From contig NZ_JACIDH010000007.1 of assembly GCF_014196255.1 (NCBI RefSeq), positions 91,884 through 155,883 on the forward strand: a stretch of DNA of 64,000 bases, given 5' to 3'. Numbering within the stretch: position 1 is the stretch's first letter; each line of letters begins with the position of its first letter. Positions 8,924-19,352 of the stretch are shown one piece after another. The stretch is from Sphingomonas pseudosanguinis. GTDB taxonomy: Bacteria; Pseudomonadota; Alphaproteobacteria; Sphingomonadales; Sphingomonadaceae. Below the pieces are notes generated by a model. The model ran no database searches, was not told the DNA's origin, and saw nothing but the letters and a program-made list of their open reading frames with translations. Both the position numbers and the translations under genes were made by a program.

Positions 8924-10149
8924 TGCCCGCTCCACCTGACTACATAGGGGCTGCGCGTCAGGAACGGGTTGCGCCGCGTGAATGCCAGCAACAACCCCAT
9001 CCCGATCGACAGCGCGATCATCGACGAGCCGCCATAGCTGATGAACGGCAGGGTCATCCCCTTGGACGGAGCGAGCCCCGTATTCACCGCCATCGAGATC
9101 AGCGCCTGCGCGCCGAACTGCACCGCCAGCCCGGAGGCGGCGTAGAGCTTGAACTCGTCCTGTTCGTCAAGCAGCTTCACGAATACGCGCACCACGATCG
9201 CCAGAAAGACGAGCGCGATGATGGCGCAGGCGATCAGCCCGAATTCCTCGCCGATCACCGAATAGATATAGTCGGTATGCGCCTCCGGCAGGCCGAACTT
9301 GGCCGCACCGCCGCCCGGCCCGGTACCGGTCCAGCCCCCGGCGGTCAGCGTGTTGTGCGCGGCATTGACCTGGAAATGGTCGGCCGCACCCTCGCCATCG
9401 ACGTCGGGGAACAGGAAGGCGTTGATGCGGCTGCGCGCCACACCATAGAACATATAGGCCATGACCAGCCCGATCGGCGCCAGCGACCCGATCGCCAGCA
9501 TCACGCGCATCGGCGTGCCCGAGATCATCAACAGCGCGATCCAGACCAGACAGAAGACGATCGTCTGCCCGAAATCGGGTTGCAGCATCAGCAGCCCCGC
9601 GACCAGCCCGGTCATCCCCATGGTGATCAGCGTGGCAGGCAGATCGCGTTCCTTGGCCTTCAGCGACAACAGCCAGGCGGTCGTCACGATGAACATCGGT
9701 TTCAGGAACTCGGACGGCTGGAACTGCGCGATGCCCACGCCGATCCAGCGCCGCGCGCCGTTGATCTCCACCCCGATAAAGGGCGTGACCGCCAGGATCG
9801 CGATCAGCACGCCAGTGCCCAGCACCGCCATACGCCGCGCGGTGACGACCGGCAGCATCGACACGCCGAACAGCACGGGTAGCGAGACGCCGACCCACAT
9901 CACCTGTCGCCAGAAATAATAGAGCGGCGTGAACTTCCGATGCTCGCCCGAATAGCGCATCGCGGTCGCGGGGCTGGCGGCAGCGACCGCGATCAGCCCG
10001 ATCGCGATCAGGAACAGGGTGAGCAGCAGCAGCACCCGGTCGATGTCCCAGAACCAGGTGCCCAGCGGGGAACGGTCGCCGCGCCCGCCGCGTCCCTTCA
10101 TCGATCCGATCAGGCCGGGGCGCGGCGCCTTGGGCGTGCGGTCGGTCAT
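8920..10149 (-). CDS. ftsW: Peptidoglycan glycosyltransferase FtsW
   Basis: FtsW is the SEDS-family polymerase that makes septal glycan from lipid II with FtsI. The 409-residue protein has about ten predicted hydrophobic segments and SEDS signatures (FQPSEFLKPMFIV near 180-190; FISYGGSSMIALSIGMG near the C-terminus). The catalytic-loop region around NAAHNTLTAGGWTG is present. The N-terminal ~30 residues are basic and cytoplasmic. It overlaps murD and murG. Confidence 0.96.
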   Translation of the reverse strand: MTDRTPKAPRPGLIGSMKGRGGRGDRSPLGTWFWDIDRVLLLLTLFLIAIGLIAVAAASPATAMRYSGEHRKFTPLYYFWRQVMWVGVSLPVLFGVSMLPVVTARRMAVLGTGVLIAILAVTPFIGVEINGARRWIGVGIAQFQPSEFLKPMFIVTTAWLLSLKAKERDLPATLITMGMTGLVAGLLMLQPDFGQTIVFCLVWIALLMISGTPMRVMLAIGSLAPIGLVMAYMFYGVARSRINAFLFPDVDGEGAADHFQVNAAHNTLTAGGWTGTGPGGGAAKFGLPEAHTDYIYSVIGEEFGLIACAIIALVFLAIVVRVFVKLLDEQDEFKLYAASGLAVQFGAQALISMAVNTGLAPSKGMTLPFISYGGSSMIALSIGMGLLLAFTRRNPFLTRSPYVVRWSGQ

Positions 10150-11459
10150 GCCAGCGCCTCCACGGCGGCGCGGAAGGCATCACCCCGCGCTTCGTAATCG
10201 CGAAACTGATCGAAGCTGGCGCAGGCCGGCGACAGGAGGACCGTGTCCCCCGGCCGCGCGGCGGCGGCGGCATGCGCGACGGCTGCCTCCAGCGTGCCCG
10301 ACTGCTCGACCACCGGGACCTTGTCCTTCAACAGGTCGAAGAACAACGGCGCGGCCTCGCCGATCGTATAGGCCGCGACGACATGATCCAGATGCGCGGC
10401 GCAGGCGTCGAGGTCGTCGCCCTTGCGCTTGCCGCCGACGATCCAGTGGACGCGGGGGAAGGCCGCCAGGGCGGGGGCGGTGGACTCGGGGTTGGTCGCC
10501 TTGGAGTCGTTGACGAAGGCCACGCCATGCCGGGTGGCGACATGCTGCATCCGGTGCGGCAGGCTGGCATAGCTGGCCAGTCCGGCCTCGATCGCGGCCG
10601 CGTCGATCCCCAGAGCCCGCGCCACGGCGATCGCAGCCTGCGCGTTCTGGGCATTGTGCGGCCCTTGCAGCGCCGGCCAGCGGCGCTGGTCGATCACCAT
10701 GTCCGGCGCGATCGTCACGAGGTCGTCGGTGCGGCCCGCCAGCCCTTGCGCGATATTGGCCGAGGCCTCGTCGCCGGTGCCGACCACCGCGACATGGCCC
10801 GCCGTCTGCATCGCGAACAGGCGCGCTTTGGAGGCGGCATAGCCCGCAAAGCCGTCATAGCGATCGAGATGATCGGGCGTGATGTTCAGCAGCACCGCGA
10901 CGTCGCAATCAAGGCTGGTCGTCAGGTCGATCTGATAGCTGGACAGCTCCAGCACATAGACCCCGCCCTCGGGCAGAGGCTCCTGCCTCAGGATCGGCAG
11001 GCCGATATTGCCGCCCATCAGGGTCGGGACGCCCGCCGTCTTCAGGATGTGATGGACCAGCGCGGTCGTGGTCGACTTGCCGTTGGTGCCGGTGATGCCA
11101 ACGACCTTGTGCGGCGGCAGGTCCTTATGCGCTTGGGCGAAGAGTTCGATGTCGCCGATGACGGGCACTCCCGCCGCGCGCGCGGCTGCGGCCAGCGGAT
11201 GAGTGTTGAGCGGAACACCCGGCGAGACGATCAGTGCGTCAATCTCTGGATCTATCCAGTCGGAAAAATCGTCGATGAACAGCCGCTCGCCGCTCAAATG
11301 CCCCCATTGCGCGAACACGGCCTCGCGCCTTGCCGCATCGTCATCCCAAGCCAGTACGTCCGCCCCGCTGGCCAACAACGCAGAAACGGTCGCGGCGCCG
11401 GAGCGCGCCAGCCCCAGCACCGCGAAAGTCTTGCCCGCCCAGTTGCGCGAAACGATCAT
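10146..11459 (-). CDS. murD: UDP-N-acetylmuramoyl-L-alanine--D-glutamate ligase MurD
   Basis: MurD adds D-glutamate to UDP-MurNAc-L-Ala. The 437-residue protein shows [12 protein letters not shown] in the UDP-binding domain, the P-loop [15 protein letters not shown] (about 120-135), [19 protein letters not shown] and the C-terminal domain with [12 protein letters not shown] and GGKRKG. All are standard Mur ligase landmarks. It is translationally coupled to mraY upstream and ftsW downstream. Confidence 0.97.
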   Translation of the reverse strand: MIVSRNWAGKTFAVLGLARSGAATVSALLASGADVLAWDDDAARREAVFAQWGHLSGERLFIDDFSDWIDPEIDALIVSPGVPLNTHPLAAAARAAGVPVIGDIELFAQAHKDLPPHKVVGITGTNGKSTTTALVHHILKTAGVPTLMGGNIGLPILRQEPLPEGGVYVLELSSYQIDLTTSLDCDVAVLLNITPDHLDRYDGFAGYAASKARLFAMQTAGHVAVVGTGDEASANIAQGLAGRTDDLVTIAPDMVIDQRRWPALQGPHNAQNAQAAIAVARALGIDAAAIEAGLASYASLPHRMQHVATRHGVAFVNDSKATNPESTAPALAAFPRVHWIVGGKRKGDDLDACAAHLDHVVAAYTIGEAAPLFFDLLKDKVPVVEQSGTLEAAVAHAAAAARPGDTVLLSPACASFDQFRDYEARGDAFRAAVEALA

Positions 11460-12526
11460 CGCAGCTTCAACGTCGACAGGCCCGCCAGCATCAGCACCAG
11501 CGCGATGATCCAGAAGCGGATCACCACCGTCGGCTCCGACCAGCCGAGCTGTTCGAAATGATGGTGGATCGGTGCCATGCGGAACACGCGCTTGCCGGTC
11601 CGCTTGTAGAAGAAGACCTGGATGATCACCGACAGCGCCTCGACCACGAACAGGCCGCCGATGATGCCCAGCACGATCTCGTGATGCGCGACGACCGCGA
11701 TGGTGCCGAGCGCGCCGCCCAGTGCCAGGCTGCCCGTATCGCCCATGAACACCGCCGCCGGGGGCGCGTTGAACCAGAGGAAGGCGAGACCCGCGCCGAT
11801 CACCGCACCGCAGAAGATGGCGAGCTCACCGGCACGCGGGACATGCGGGATGCCGAGGTAATCGGCGAACTTCACGTTGCCGACCAGATAGACGATGACC
11901 AGGAACGCCACGCTGGCGATGATGACCGGCATGGTCGCGAGGCCATCGAGGCCGTCGGTCAGGTTCACCGCATTGCCGAACGCCACGATCGTGAAGGCGG
12001 CGAAGACCGGATAGAAGATACCCAGATCGATGTACATGCGCGTGGTGAAGGGCAGATAGAGCGGCGTACCGTTCTGCCCCATGATGATCCACGCCGCAAT
12101 GCCCGCGATCAGGAACTCCAGCAACAGCCGCGTCCGCCCCGACACGCCGGCGGTCGAGGCTTTGCGGACCTTGTCATAATCGTCGAGGAACCCGATCGCG
12201 CCGAAGCCCAGCGTGACGAACAGGCAGGCCCAGACGAAGGGATTGCTCAGGTCCATCCACAGCAGGATCGACATCGCCATGCTGGTCAAGATCATCAGCC
12301 CGCCCATGGTCGGCGTGCCGCGCTTGGCGAGGTGCGTCTGCGGCCCGTCGGCGCGGATCGGCTGCCCCTTGCCCTGGCGGACACGGAGCCAGCCGATAAA
12401 GCGCGGACCTATGATCAGGCCGATGAGCAGCGCGGTCGCGATCGCCGCGCCCGAACGGAAGGACAGATAGCGGATGAGGTTGAGAAGGCCCGGAAACCCG
12501 AGATGCTCCGCGATCCAATACAACAT
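11456..12526 (-). CDS. mraY: Phospho-MurNAc-pentapeptide transferase MraY
   Basis: MraY is the integral membrane enzyme that transfers phospho-MurNAc-pentapeptide to undecaprenyl phosphate, giving lipid I. The 356-residue protein has about ten hydrophobic segments and the family's acidic motifs: FLDDYDKV near 120, [10 protein letters not shown] near 195, and the His-rich C-terminal loop [15 protein letters not shown]. The start ATG shares one base with the murF stop (TAATG). Confidence 0.97.
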   Translation of the reverse strand: MLYWIAEHLGFPGLLNLIRYLSFRSGAAIATALLIGLIIGPRFIGWLRVRQGKGQPIRADGPQTHLAKRGTPTMGGLMILTSMAMSILLWMDLSNPFVWACLFVTLGFGAIGFLDDYDKVRKASTAGVSGRTRLLLEFLIAGIAAWIIMGQNGTPLYLPFTTRMYIDLGIFYPVFAAFTIVAFGNAVNLTDGLDGLATMPVIIASVAFLVIVYLVGNVKFADYLGIPHVPRAGELAIFCGAVIGAGLAFLWFNAPPAAVFMGDTGSLALGGALGTIAVVAHHEIVLGIIGGLFVVEALSVIIQVFFYKRTGKRVFRMAPIHHHFEQLGWSEPTVVIRFWIIALVLMLAGLSTLKLR

Positions 12527-13905
12527 TATCCTTGCGCCCCGCCCCGTCGAGATTCCTGGCCCAGAGCGGCGACGACGCGCGCCAGCCCGACTCCGTTGGA
12601 CCCCTTGATCAGCACCACGTCATCGGGCGCGATGATCGAGGCCAGCGCGGCGTGCGCGGCCTTTGCGTCGGTCACATGGACGAAATCGACCCGCCCCTCA
12701 AGCGCGGCGGCCAGCGGCGCCATCGTTTCGCCGACCAGCAGCGCCTTTTCGACGCGCGCGGCAAGGATCGGTTCGGCGAGACCGGCGTGATAGTCGGCCG
12801 AGTCGTCGCCCAGTTCGCGCATCTCGCCCAGCACGGCGACATGCCGCCCCGGCTCCTCGGCCAGCACCGCCAGCGTGGCGCGCATCGAGGCGGGGTTCGC
12901 GTTGTAGCTTTCGTCGATGATCAGCGCGCCGTTGCCGGCCCGGAACCGCGCGCCGCGCCCAGCGAGCCCGCCGAGTTCGGCCAGCGCGAGGCCCGCCAGC
13001 CCCAGATCGCCGCCCGCCGCATCGACCGCCGCCAGCACCGCCAGCGCATTGGACACCCAATGCCGGCCCGGCTGCGACAGGGTGAAGTTCAGCTCGCGCT
13101 CGCCGATCCGCGCGGTGACGAAGCTGCCGCCATTGGGACCACGCATCGCCTCCATCGCATGGACGTCGGCGGCGGGATCGAAGCCGAAGGTCACGATCCG
13201 CGCGGCATAGGGCCGGGCGGCGGCGATCAGCCGGTCGCGATGCGGGCTGTCATAGGGGATGATCGCGGTGCCGCCCGGCTCCAGCCCCTGGAAAATCTCT
13301 CCCTTGGCGTCGGCGATGGCGGATTCGTCGGCGAAGAATTCGGTATGCGCGGGCGCGATGGCGGTGACGATCGCGATGTGCGGGCGCACCATCCCGGTCA
13401 GCGCGGACAGTTCGCCCGCATGGTTCATCCCCATCTCGAACACGCCGGCGCGCACGTCACGCGGCATCCGCGCTAGGCTGAGCGGCACGCCCGTATGGTT
13501 GTTGTAGCTCTTGACCGAGCGGTGCACCCGCCCCTGCCAGCCGCGTTCGAGCGCGGCGTAGAGCGCTTCCTTGGCGCTGGTCTTGCCGACCGATCCGGTG
13601 ACGCCGATGATCGTCGCCTCGGTCCGCGCCCGCGCGGCACGGCCCAGATCCTCCAGCGCGCGAAAGCTGTCGGCGACTTGGACGTGCGGGTGGGCGGTAT
13701 CGGAGCTGACCAGCGCGCCCGCCGCGCCCTGCGCAAAGGCCTGATCGAGGAAGCGGTGGCCATCGGTCGCTTCGCCCAGCATCGCGACGAACAGATCGCC
13801 GGGGCCGACTTCGCGGCTGTCGAAAGCGACGCCCGTCACCGCGAACGCGCCCGACGCCTGTCCCCCGGTCGCGGCGGCGATCTCGTCGGCGGTCCACAGG
13901 CTCAT
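12526..13905 (-). CDS. murF: UDP-MurNAc-tripeptide--D-Ala-D-Ala ligase MurF
   Basis: MurF adds the D-Ala-D-Ala dipeptide supplied by Ddl. The 459-residue protein starts [15 protein letters not shown], followed by the murein ligase N-domain ([15 protein letters not shown]). It then has a P-loop [15 protein letters not shown] (about 103-117), MGMNHAGEL, and a C-terminal domain with [13 protein letters not shown] and KGSNGVGL. An arginine-rich upstream extension of this frame was rejected, because the ATG at 13905 overlaps the stop of the small ORF before it. Confidence 0.97.
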   Translation of the reverse strand: MSLWTADEIAAATGGQASGAFAVTGVAFDSREVGPGDLFVAMLGEATDGHRFLDQAFAQGAAGALVSSDTAHPHVQVADSFRALEDLGRAARARTEATIIGVTGSVGKTSAKEALYAALERGWQGRVHRSVKSYNNHTGVPLSLARMPRDVRAGVFEMGMNHAGELSALTGMVRPHIAIVTAIAPAHTEFFADESAIADAKGEIFQGLEPGGTAIIPYDSPHRDRLIAAARPYAARIVTFGFDPAADVHAMEAMRGPNGGSFVTARIGERELNFTLSQPGRHWVSNALAVLAAVDAAGGDLGLAGLALAELGGLAGRGARFRAGNGALIIDESYNANPASMRATLAVLAEEPGRHVAVLGEMRELGDDSADYHAGLAEPILAARVEKALLVGETMAPLAAALEGRVDFVHVTDAKAAHAALASIIAPDDVVLIKGSNGVGLARVVAALGQESRRGGAQG

Positions 13906-14072
13906 GGCTTTTCTCCGGGGCGCGCGCCGTAATGCAGCGACAATTTGCGACGAGGCCGCTCGACGGGCTCGGCGGCGATCGGCGCGGGCACGGGCACGGG
14001 CGTGGCGTCGTTCGCCAGCGCGACGGGGGGTTCGACCGGCTCGGCGGCGGGCACGTTGGCGGCGGTCGTCAT
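13902..14072 (-). CDS. Small proline/alanine-rich ORF coupled between murE and murF
   Basis: A 56-residue frame fills the space between murE and murF exactly. Its ATG overlaps the murE stop (ATGA, 14072-14069) and its TGA overlaps the murF ATG (ATGA, 13905-13902). The N-terminal two thirds is Ala/Pro/Val/Glu-rich and looks disordered. The C-terminal third is basic and more ordered-looking ([19 protein letters not shown]). Codon third positions are mostly G or C, as in its neighbours. There is no signal peptide or transmembrane segment, and I recognise no family. The double coupling argues for a translated gene rather than a spacer. It might alternatively act mainly as a translational relay to murF. 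Confidence 0.6.
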   Translation of the reverse strand: MTTAANVPAAEPVEPPVALANDATPVPVPAPIAAEPVERPRRKLSLHYGARPGEKP

Positions 14073-15499
14073 ACCGCGCACTCGCGTGCCACCGCGACAT
14101 CGTCGAAGGGCAGGACGAGATCGCCGACGATCTGGCCCTGCTCATGCCCCTTGCCCGCGATCAGGACGATGTCCTGCTCCCCCGCTTCGGCGATGGCGGC
14201 GGCGATGGCTTCGCGGCGGTCGCCGATCTCGATCGCGCCGGTCGCGCCGCGCATGACCTGCGCGCGGATCGCGGCGGGGTCCTCGGTACGCGGATTGTCG
14301 TCGGTGACGATCACCCGGTCCGCCTGCATCGAGGCGACCTGCCCCATCGCCTCGCGCTTGCCGGGATCGCGGTCGCCGCCCGCGCCGAACACCACGATCA
14401 GTCGACCGCCGGCATGGGGTTTCAGCGCCGCGATCGCGGCCTCCAACGCATCGGGCGTATGGGCGTAATCGACATAGACCGGCGCACCGCTGCGCGCGAT
14501 GGCAGCCCGTTCCAGCCGGCCACGCACCGGCTGCAACCGGGCGAGATTGGCCAGCGTCGCCGCGACATCGCCGCCGGTCGCCAGCACGAGGCCGGCCGAC
14601 ACCAGTGCGTTGGCCGCCTGATAGGCGCCGATCAGCGGCAGCTGGACCTTGTGGGTCGCGCCATGCTCGTCTTCGATCACCAGACCCTGGCCGAGCAAGG
14701 TCGGATGCCGCTCGACCAGCTTCAGCGTCGATCCGCGCGTGCCGACCGTGATCAGATTGTTGCCGCGTGCGCGCGCCAGATCGATCACCCGGCCGCTCTG
14801 GACGTCATCGGCCCAGACGACCGCTGTCCCGGTGGGCGACAGCACTTCGGAGAACAGCCGCATCTTGGCCGCCAGATAAGCGCCCATATCGCCATGATAG
14901 TCGAGGTGATCGCGCGACAAATTGGTGAAGGCCGCCGCCGACACCTCCAGCCCCTCGGTGCGATATTGGGTCAGGCCATGGCTCGACGCCTCGAACGCCA
15001 GATGGGTCACGCCTTCGCGCGCGAGGCCAGCGACGTTGGACAGGAAGGTGACGACATCGGGCGTGGTCAGCCCGGTATAGGTCCGCTCGTCGGCGGTGGT
15101 CACGCCCAGCGTGCCGATCGAGGCGGCGTGATGCCCGGCCATGCGCCACAGCTGGCGCGTCATCTCGACGGTCGAGGTCTTGCCGTTGGTGCCCGTCACC
15201 GCCACCGCCGTGGCCGGGAACGGCGCGAAGAAGGCGGCGGCCAATTGCGCGAAGGCGGCGCGGGGTTCGTCCGACGCGATATGCACCGCGCCCTCGACGG
15301 TCACGCCGGGCCGCGCCACGACCGCGATCGCGCCGCTGCGCACCGCATCGGCGATGAAGTCCTCGCCATTCACCCGCGCGCCCTGAAAAGCGCCGAAGAT
15401 GGTGCCGGGGGCGACCTTGCGATGGTCGATCGCGAAACCGGTGACGAGGGCGTCGCCGCCCTCGCCCGAAATGCCGTGGTCCAGTTGGTTCAGTTTCAT
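14069..15499 (-). CDS. murE: UDP-MurNAc-L-Ala-D-Glu--diaminopimelate ligase MurE
   Basis: MurE adds the third stem residue. The motif DNPRTEDP near the C-terminus is the signature of meso-diaminopimelate-adding enzymes, so the wall should be DAP-type. The 476-residue protein also shows the P-loop AVTGTNGKTSTVEM, FEASSHGL and LSRDHLDYHG. I chose MKLNQLDHG (AAGGG-type ribosome site, 10 bases after the ftsI stop). MADKGDG at 15520, overlapping ftsI, is an alternative start. Confidence 0.96.
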   Translation of the reverse strand: MKLNQLDHGISGEGGDALVTGFAIDHRKVAPGTIFGAFQGARVNGEDFIADAVRSGAIAVVARPGVTVEGAVHIASDEPRAAFAQLAAAFFAPFPATAVAVTGTNGKTSTVEMTRQLWRMAGHHAASIGTLGVTTADERTYTGLTTPDVVTFLSNVAGLAREGVTHLAFEASSHGLTQYRTEGLEVSAAAFTNLSRDHLDYHGDMGAYLAAKMRLFSEVLSPTGTAVVWADDVQSGRVIDLARARGNNLITVGTRGSTLKLVERHPTLLGQGLVIEDEHGATHKVQLPLIGAYQAANALVSAGLVLATGGDVAATLANLARLQPVRGRLERAAIARSGAPVYVDYAHTPDALEAAIAALKPHAGGRLIVVFGAGGDRDPGKREAMGQVASMQADRVIVTDDNPRTEDPAAIRAQVMRGATGAIEIGDRREAIAAAIAEAGEQDIVLIAGKGHEQGQIVGDLVLPFDDVAVARECAV

Positions 15500-15509
15500 G
15501 CCATCGCCC

Positions 15510-17228
15510 TTATCGGCCATCGATCGGCGGCCGGGTCGGGTCCTGCCACAGGGTAGGTAGAATGTCGGACACGTCGATGTCCTTGTTCGCATCCGGCACT
15601 ACGCCCAGCATCGCGCCGACCCGCGTGATGGTGCGGCCGACGACGGGCGCGGCGTTCCAGGCTGCGGTCTTCCACCCGAACGTCTCCTTCGTACCCTGTG
15701 GCGAGTCGAGCATCGCCACGACGACATAACGCGGCGCATCCATCGGGAAAGCCGCGGCGAAGGTGGCGACGTTGCGCGACCGGTCATAGCCGCCCGCCAC
15801 CGCGGCCTCGGCCGTGCCCGTCTTGCCACCGACGCGGTATCCCGGCGCATCGCCCTTGCGACCCGTGCCGCGCATCACGATCAGACGCAACATCTGGCGC
15901 ATCTTGAAGCTGGTCGCCTCGCTGATCACGCGGCGGCCCTGCGGCGCATGGCCGGGCGCGACCTTCATCAGCGTGGCCGGACGCCAGATGCCGCCATTGA
16001 CCAGCGTCGCATAGGCCGAGGCGAGATGCAGCGGCGTCACCGCGATGCCATGGCCATAGGCGGTCGTCATCGTCGTCGTCCGCGCCCAATAGGTCGGCAG
16101 CAGCGGCCGGCCCTTTTCGCGCAGCTCGATATCGGGCTTGGTGTCGAAGCCCAGCTTCTTGAACATCGCCTGCATCCGCTGCGGCCCGATTTCGTCGGCG
16201 ACGCGCGCGGTGGCGATGTTGGACGAATAGATCAGCGTCTCGGCCATGTTCAGCCAGCGCTTGGGGTCGCCCGCCTCGTCATGGATCGTATAGCCGCCGA
16301 CCTTGAGCGGATGGGTCGCGTCGAAGCGGCGCTGCATCGAGGTGACGACGCCATTCTCGATCGCGGTGGCCATGGTGATCGGCTTGAAGGTCGACCCCAA
16401 CTCGAACACGCTCTGCGTCGTGATGTTGCGCAGTTCCTCGGTGCCCGCCATGCCGACCCGGTTGGGATTGAAGGTCGGCATCGATACCATCGCCACGACC
16501 TCACCGGTATGGACGTCGAGCACGATGCCGCCACCGGCGCGCGCGCGGAAGGTGTTCATGGCGCGGCCCAGTTCGCTCTCCATCGCCGCCTGGACGCGGG
16601 TGTCGATCGACAGGGCGACGGGCTGGCCCGCGCGGGCGGGGTTCAGCAGCCGCTCGTCGAGCACGCGCTCCATGCCGCTCACGCCGTGGCCATCGGTCGA
16701 CAGGAAGCCCAGCGCGTGCGCGGCCAGCGTCGATTGCGGATAGAGGCGCTGCGTCTCGCGGTCGAAGACGATGCCCGGCTCGCCGATCGCGTTGACCTGC
16801 TCGACCAGCGTCGGGCTGGCGCGGCGTTGCAGATAGACGAAATTGGCCTTGCGGGTAATCTGGTTATAGAACCAGGCCTGGTCGCCGCGATCGGGCATCA
16901 GCGCGGCCAAGCGCGCGGCGATCTCCATCGGATCGCCGATCAGCTTCTTGGGGTGGACCGCGATCGTCCAGCTGTCGATCGTGCGGGCCAGCGGCGATCC
17001 GTTGCGGTCGACGATGTCGCCCCGCGCGGCCAGCGTCGCAGTGCGCTGCGCCGCATCGGCGGGCCCGGCGAAGATGGCGAGCAGGGTCAGCCGCCCGATC
17101 ACGACCAGCACGGCCGCGCCGAACAGCATCATCAGCATCATCAGCCGCATATGCGTCGTCGCGACCAGCGCATGGCGCTGGCCGGCGGTACGTTGGCTGG
17201 TGGAGGGACGCGCGACGAGAACGCTCAA
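15510..17228 (-). CDS. ftsI: Peptidoglycan transpeptidase FtsI (PBP3)
   Basis: FtsI is the septal class B penicillin-binding protein that cross-links glycan made by FtsW. The 572-residue protein has a short cytoplasmic tail, one transmembrane segment at about 29-53 and a dimerisation/pedestal domain beginning ARGDIVDRNGSPLA. Its transpeptidase domain carries STFK (279-282, acyl-serine), SSN (335-337) and KTG (469-471). I see no PASTA domain. It overlaps the upstream ftsL-type gene by 4 bases. Confidence 0.97.
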   Translation of the reverse strand: MSVLVARPSTSQRTAGQRHALVATTHMRLMMLMMLFGAAVLVVIGRLTLLAIFAGPADAAQRTATLAARGDIVDRNGSPLARTIDSWTIAVHPKKLIGDPMEIAARLAALMPDRGDQAWFYNQITRKANFVYLQRRASPTLVEQVNAIGEPGIVFDRETQRLYPQSTLAAHALGFLSTDGHGVSGMERVLDERLLNPARAGQPVALSIDTRVQAAMESELGRAMNTFRARAGGGIVLDVHTGEVVAMVSMPTFNPNRVGMAGTEELRNITTQSVFELGSTFKPITMATAIENGVVTSMQRRFDATHPLKVGGYTIHDEAGDPKRWLNMAETLIYSSNIATARVADEIGPQRMQAMFKKLGFDTKPDIELREKGRPLLPTYWARTTTMTTAYGHGIAVTPLHLASAYATLVNGGIWRPATLMKVAPGHAPQGRRVISEATSFKMRQMLRLIVMRGTGRKGDAPGYRVGGKTGTAEAAVAGGYDRSRNVATFAAAFPMDAPRYVVVAMLDSPQGTKETFGWKTAAWNAAPVVGRTITRVGAMLGVVPDANKDIDVSDILPTLWQDPTRPPIDGR

Positions 17229-17878
17229 CGCTGCCGCCGCGATTCGGACTTGGCCCCCTTCAGGATGTCACCCAGCGTCGTGTCGGACAGCAGCTGGCGG
17301 TCGAGCATCGCCACCGCCTGCGGCCGCACCTTGGCGACGGCGGCAGCGGTGCGCACCTGCGCGATCGGCGCGGGCTTGCCGACCTTGGCGGTCACGATCC
17401 GCTCGGACACGGCCTTGACCACCTGCGGCTTGGGCAGATCGACCTTGGCCAGCTTGACGACGGGGGCGGGCGCGATCGTCTGGATGTTGGGCTGGGCGGC
17501 GGGAACAGGCAGCGGCTCGACCGGCTGCGGCTGCGAGGGGACGAGAAGGGCGGCGGTCTGGATCGCGCCGCCGGCAGGGCCGCGCCTCACGTCGAGCGAG
17601 GCGAGCTGCGTCTCGTCCCCGACGAACTGGCCTGCGATCGGCGCGGTCAGGGCCAGCGTGTCGCCGTTCCACTTCTCGAGCTGCGCCAAGTTCGCGCGCG
17701 TGTCGAACTCGGTCTCCAGCGCGCGGATGTCGCGCTCGGCGGTGCGGATGCGCGTGTTGACGTCGTCGAGCTTCTTGCGCTCCGCCGCGACCTGGAGCGA
17801 GACCAGGTAGAAGCCCAGGACGACCGCCACGCAGCTCCCGAACCACCCTATCCCCTTCAACCGATACGCCGCCGTCAT
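17225..17878 (-). CDS. ftsL: FtsL-like cell division protein with long C-terminal extension
   Basis: Position between rsmH and ftsI and topology mark this as FtsL, which forms the FtsQLB complex that activates FtsWI. The 217-residue product has one transmembrane segment (about 10-30) and then a heptad-like coiled coil ([39 protein letters not shown]). FtsL is usually about 100 residues. Here a further ~120 residues rich in Pro, Ala, Val and Lys follow, ending in a basic tail. Start MTAAYRLKG overlaps the rsmH stop. FtsL sequences diverge strongly, so the call rests mainly on synteny and topology. Confidence 0.8.
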   Translation of the reverse strand: MTAAYRLKGIGWFGSCVAVVLGFYLVSLQVAAERKKLDDVNTRIRTAERDIRALETEFDTRANLAQLEKWNGDTLALTAPIAGQFVGDETQLASLDVRRGPAGGAIQTAALLVPSQPQPVEPLPVPAAQPNIQTIAPAPVVKLAKVDLPKPQVVKAVSERIVTAKVGKPAPIAQVRTAAAVAKVRPQAVAMLDRQLLSDTTLGDILKGAKSESRRQR

Positions 17879-18855
17879 ACGCCCAACTCCTGAGTCAACT
17901 CGCCCCCCGGCGCCCACCCCTGCCCCGCCGACCAGGCGGGGGATTCCGTTCGCGTCGCGAAACGCAGCGTGGCCGAACGCGCGCGCGGGTTGCGCGCCAG
18001 CTCGGCGGCGCCTGCCCGCACGGCCTTGCCGACCGCGGTAAACGTCGGTGCCCGCGCCGCCGCCTGCTGCGGCAGATGGCGCGAGCCGCCCGGCAACTGA
18101 CCGGCCCGCTCCCGAAAGAAGCGCTTCACCATCCGGTCTTCCAGACTGTGGAAGGTCACAATCGCCAATCGGCCACCCGGCTTCAACGCGCGCTCGGCCG
18201 CCGCCAGCCCCTCGGCCAGTTCATCCAGCTCGCGGTTCACATGGATGCGGATCGCCTGGAAGGTCCGCGTCGCCGGGTCCTTCTTGTCATGCGGGCGATA
18301 ACCGAGCGCACGGCGGACCACGGCGGCCAACTCGCCGGTGCGGGTCAGCGGGCGGGCCGCGACGATCGCCTGTGCCACGCGGCGCGAGCGCGGCTCCTCG
18401 CCATAATGATAGAGGACGTCGGCGATCGCGGCTTCGTCGGCGGTGTTCAGGAAATCCGCCGCCGACTCGCCTGCCTGCGCCATGCGCATGTCGAGCGGCC
18501 CGTCGCCCTGGAAGGAAAAGCCGCGCTCGGCCTGGTCGAGCTGCATCGACGACACGCCGATGTCGAGCACGACACCGTCGACCGGCGCCGGCAGCGCCTG
18601 GTCCAGCCCGGAGAACTCGCGGTGGACCAGAGTCAGCCCCGGCTCGGCCTGGACCAGCGCCTGGCCATTGGCGATGGCATCGGGATCGCGGTCGAAGGCG
18701 ATGACCTTCGCCCCCCGGCCCAGCATCGCACGGGTATAGCCGCCTGCCCCGAACGTGCCGTCGACATGCGTCTCGCCGGGCGTGATGGCGAGCGCATCGA
18801 GCACTTCGTCGAGCAGGACGGGGATGTGCGGGGCGTCGTTGACGGTGGGGCTCAC
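17875..18855 (-). CDS. rsmH: 16S rRNA (cytosine-1402-N4)-methyltransferase RsmH
   Basis: RsmH (formerly MraW) methylates C1402 in the 16S rRNA decoding centre. The 326-residue protein begins [13 protein letters not shown] and has the SAM-binding motif [14 protein letters not shown], the motif [27 protein letters not shown], and the C-terminal motif [15 protein letters not shown]. Its start overlaps the mraZ stop by 4 bases. Confidence 0.98.
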   Translation of the reverse strand: MSPTVNDAPHIPVLLDEVLDALAITPGETHVDGTFGAGGYTRAMLGRGAKVIAFDRDPDAIANGQALVQAEPGLTLVHREFSGLDQALPAPVDGVVLDIGVSSMQLDQAERGFSFQGDGPLDMRMAQAGESAADFLNTADEAAIADVLYHYGEEPRSRRVAQAIVAARPLTRTGELAAVVRRALGYRPHDKKDPATRTFQAIRIHVNRELDELAEGLAAAERALKPGGRLAIVTFHSLEDRMVKRFFRERAGQLPGGSRHLPQQAAARAPTFTAVGKAVRAGAAELARNPRARSATLRFATRTESPAWSAGQGWAPGGELTQELGV

Positions 18856-19352
18856 AGCGCGATCCCCTTTTCGTGGCAGTGGAAGCGCGCGGCGGAGATC
18901 ATCTTGGCCGGCAGGCCCGGCGTCTCGACCAACGTCTTGGGGTCCCAGATTTCGATATAGTCGAACGTGCCCCAGAAAAAGGCGTGCGCGGTGATGCCGG
19001 CATGGAAGCGGGGAAAGCCCGGCATGATGAAACGGCCCGAGCCATCGAAGGGCACGGCTTCGCCATTCGCCAGATCGCGCTTGATATTGTAATCGATCCG
19101 GCCATCGGGACCACGCGACATCTCGGTCCGTGCGTCCAATTCCTTTTTCAGCACCGCGACATAACCCGGGTCATAAGCGATCAGACAGCGCTCGGTTTCG
19201 TGAACGGCGATGATGATCGTTCCGCCGTCTTTTCCATCGGGGCGCGGCGCGTTCTGGGCCAGGGTGGAGCGAAGGGCGTTAGGGATGGCGACGCGACCCT
19301 TGTCGTCGACAAGGCCAATGCCACTTCCCTGATACAAACCCCGTTCGGACAC
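18852..19352 (-). CDS. mraZ: Transcriptional regulator / division protein MraZ
   Basis: MraZ is an AbrB-fold DNA-binding protein that regulates its own dcw operon. Two tandem MraZ domains are visible: the first with [18 protein letters not shown], the second with [20 protein letters not shown] chose the GTG at 19352 ([11 protein letters not shown]), which has a GAGG ribosome site 5 bases upstream, giving 166 residues. An ATG at 19364 and a GTG at 19397 are alternatives. It is the first gene of the dcw operon, and four GGGA repeats lie about 130-160 bases upstream. Confidence 0.92.
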   Translation of the reverse strand: MSERGLYQGSGIGLVDDKGRVAIPNALRSTLAQNAPRPDGKDGGTIIIAVHETERCLIAYDPGYVAVLKKELDARTEMSRGPDGRIDYNIKRDLANGEAVPFDGSGRFIMPGFPRFHAGITAHAFFWGTFDYIEIWDPKTLVETPGLPAKMISAARFHCHEKGIAL

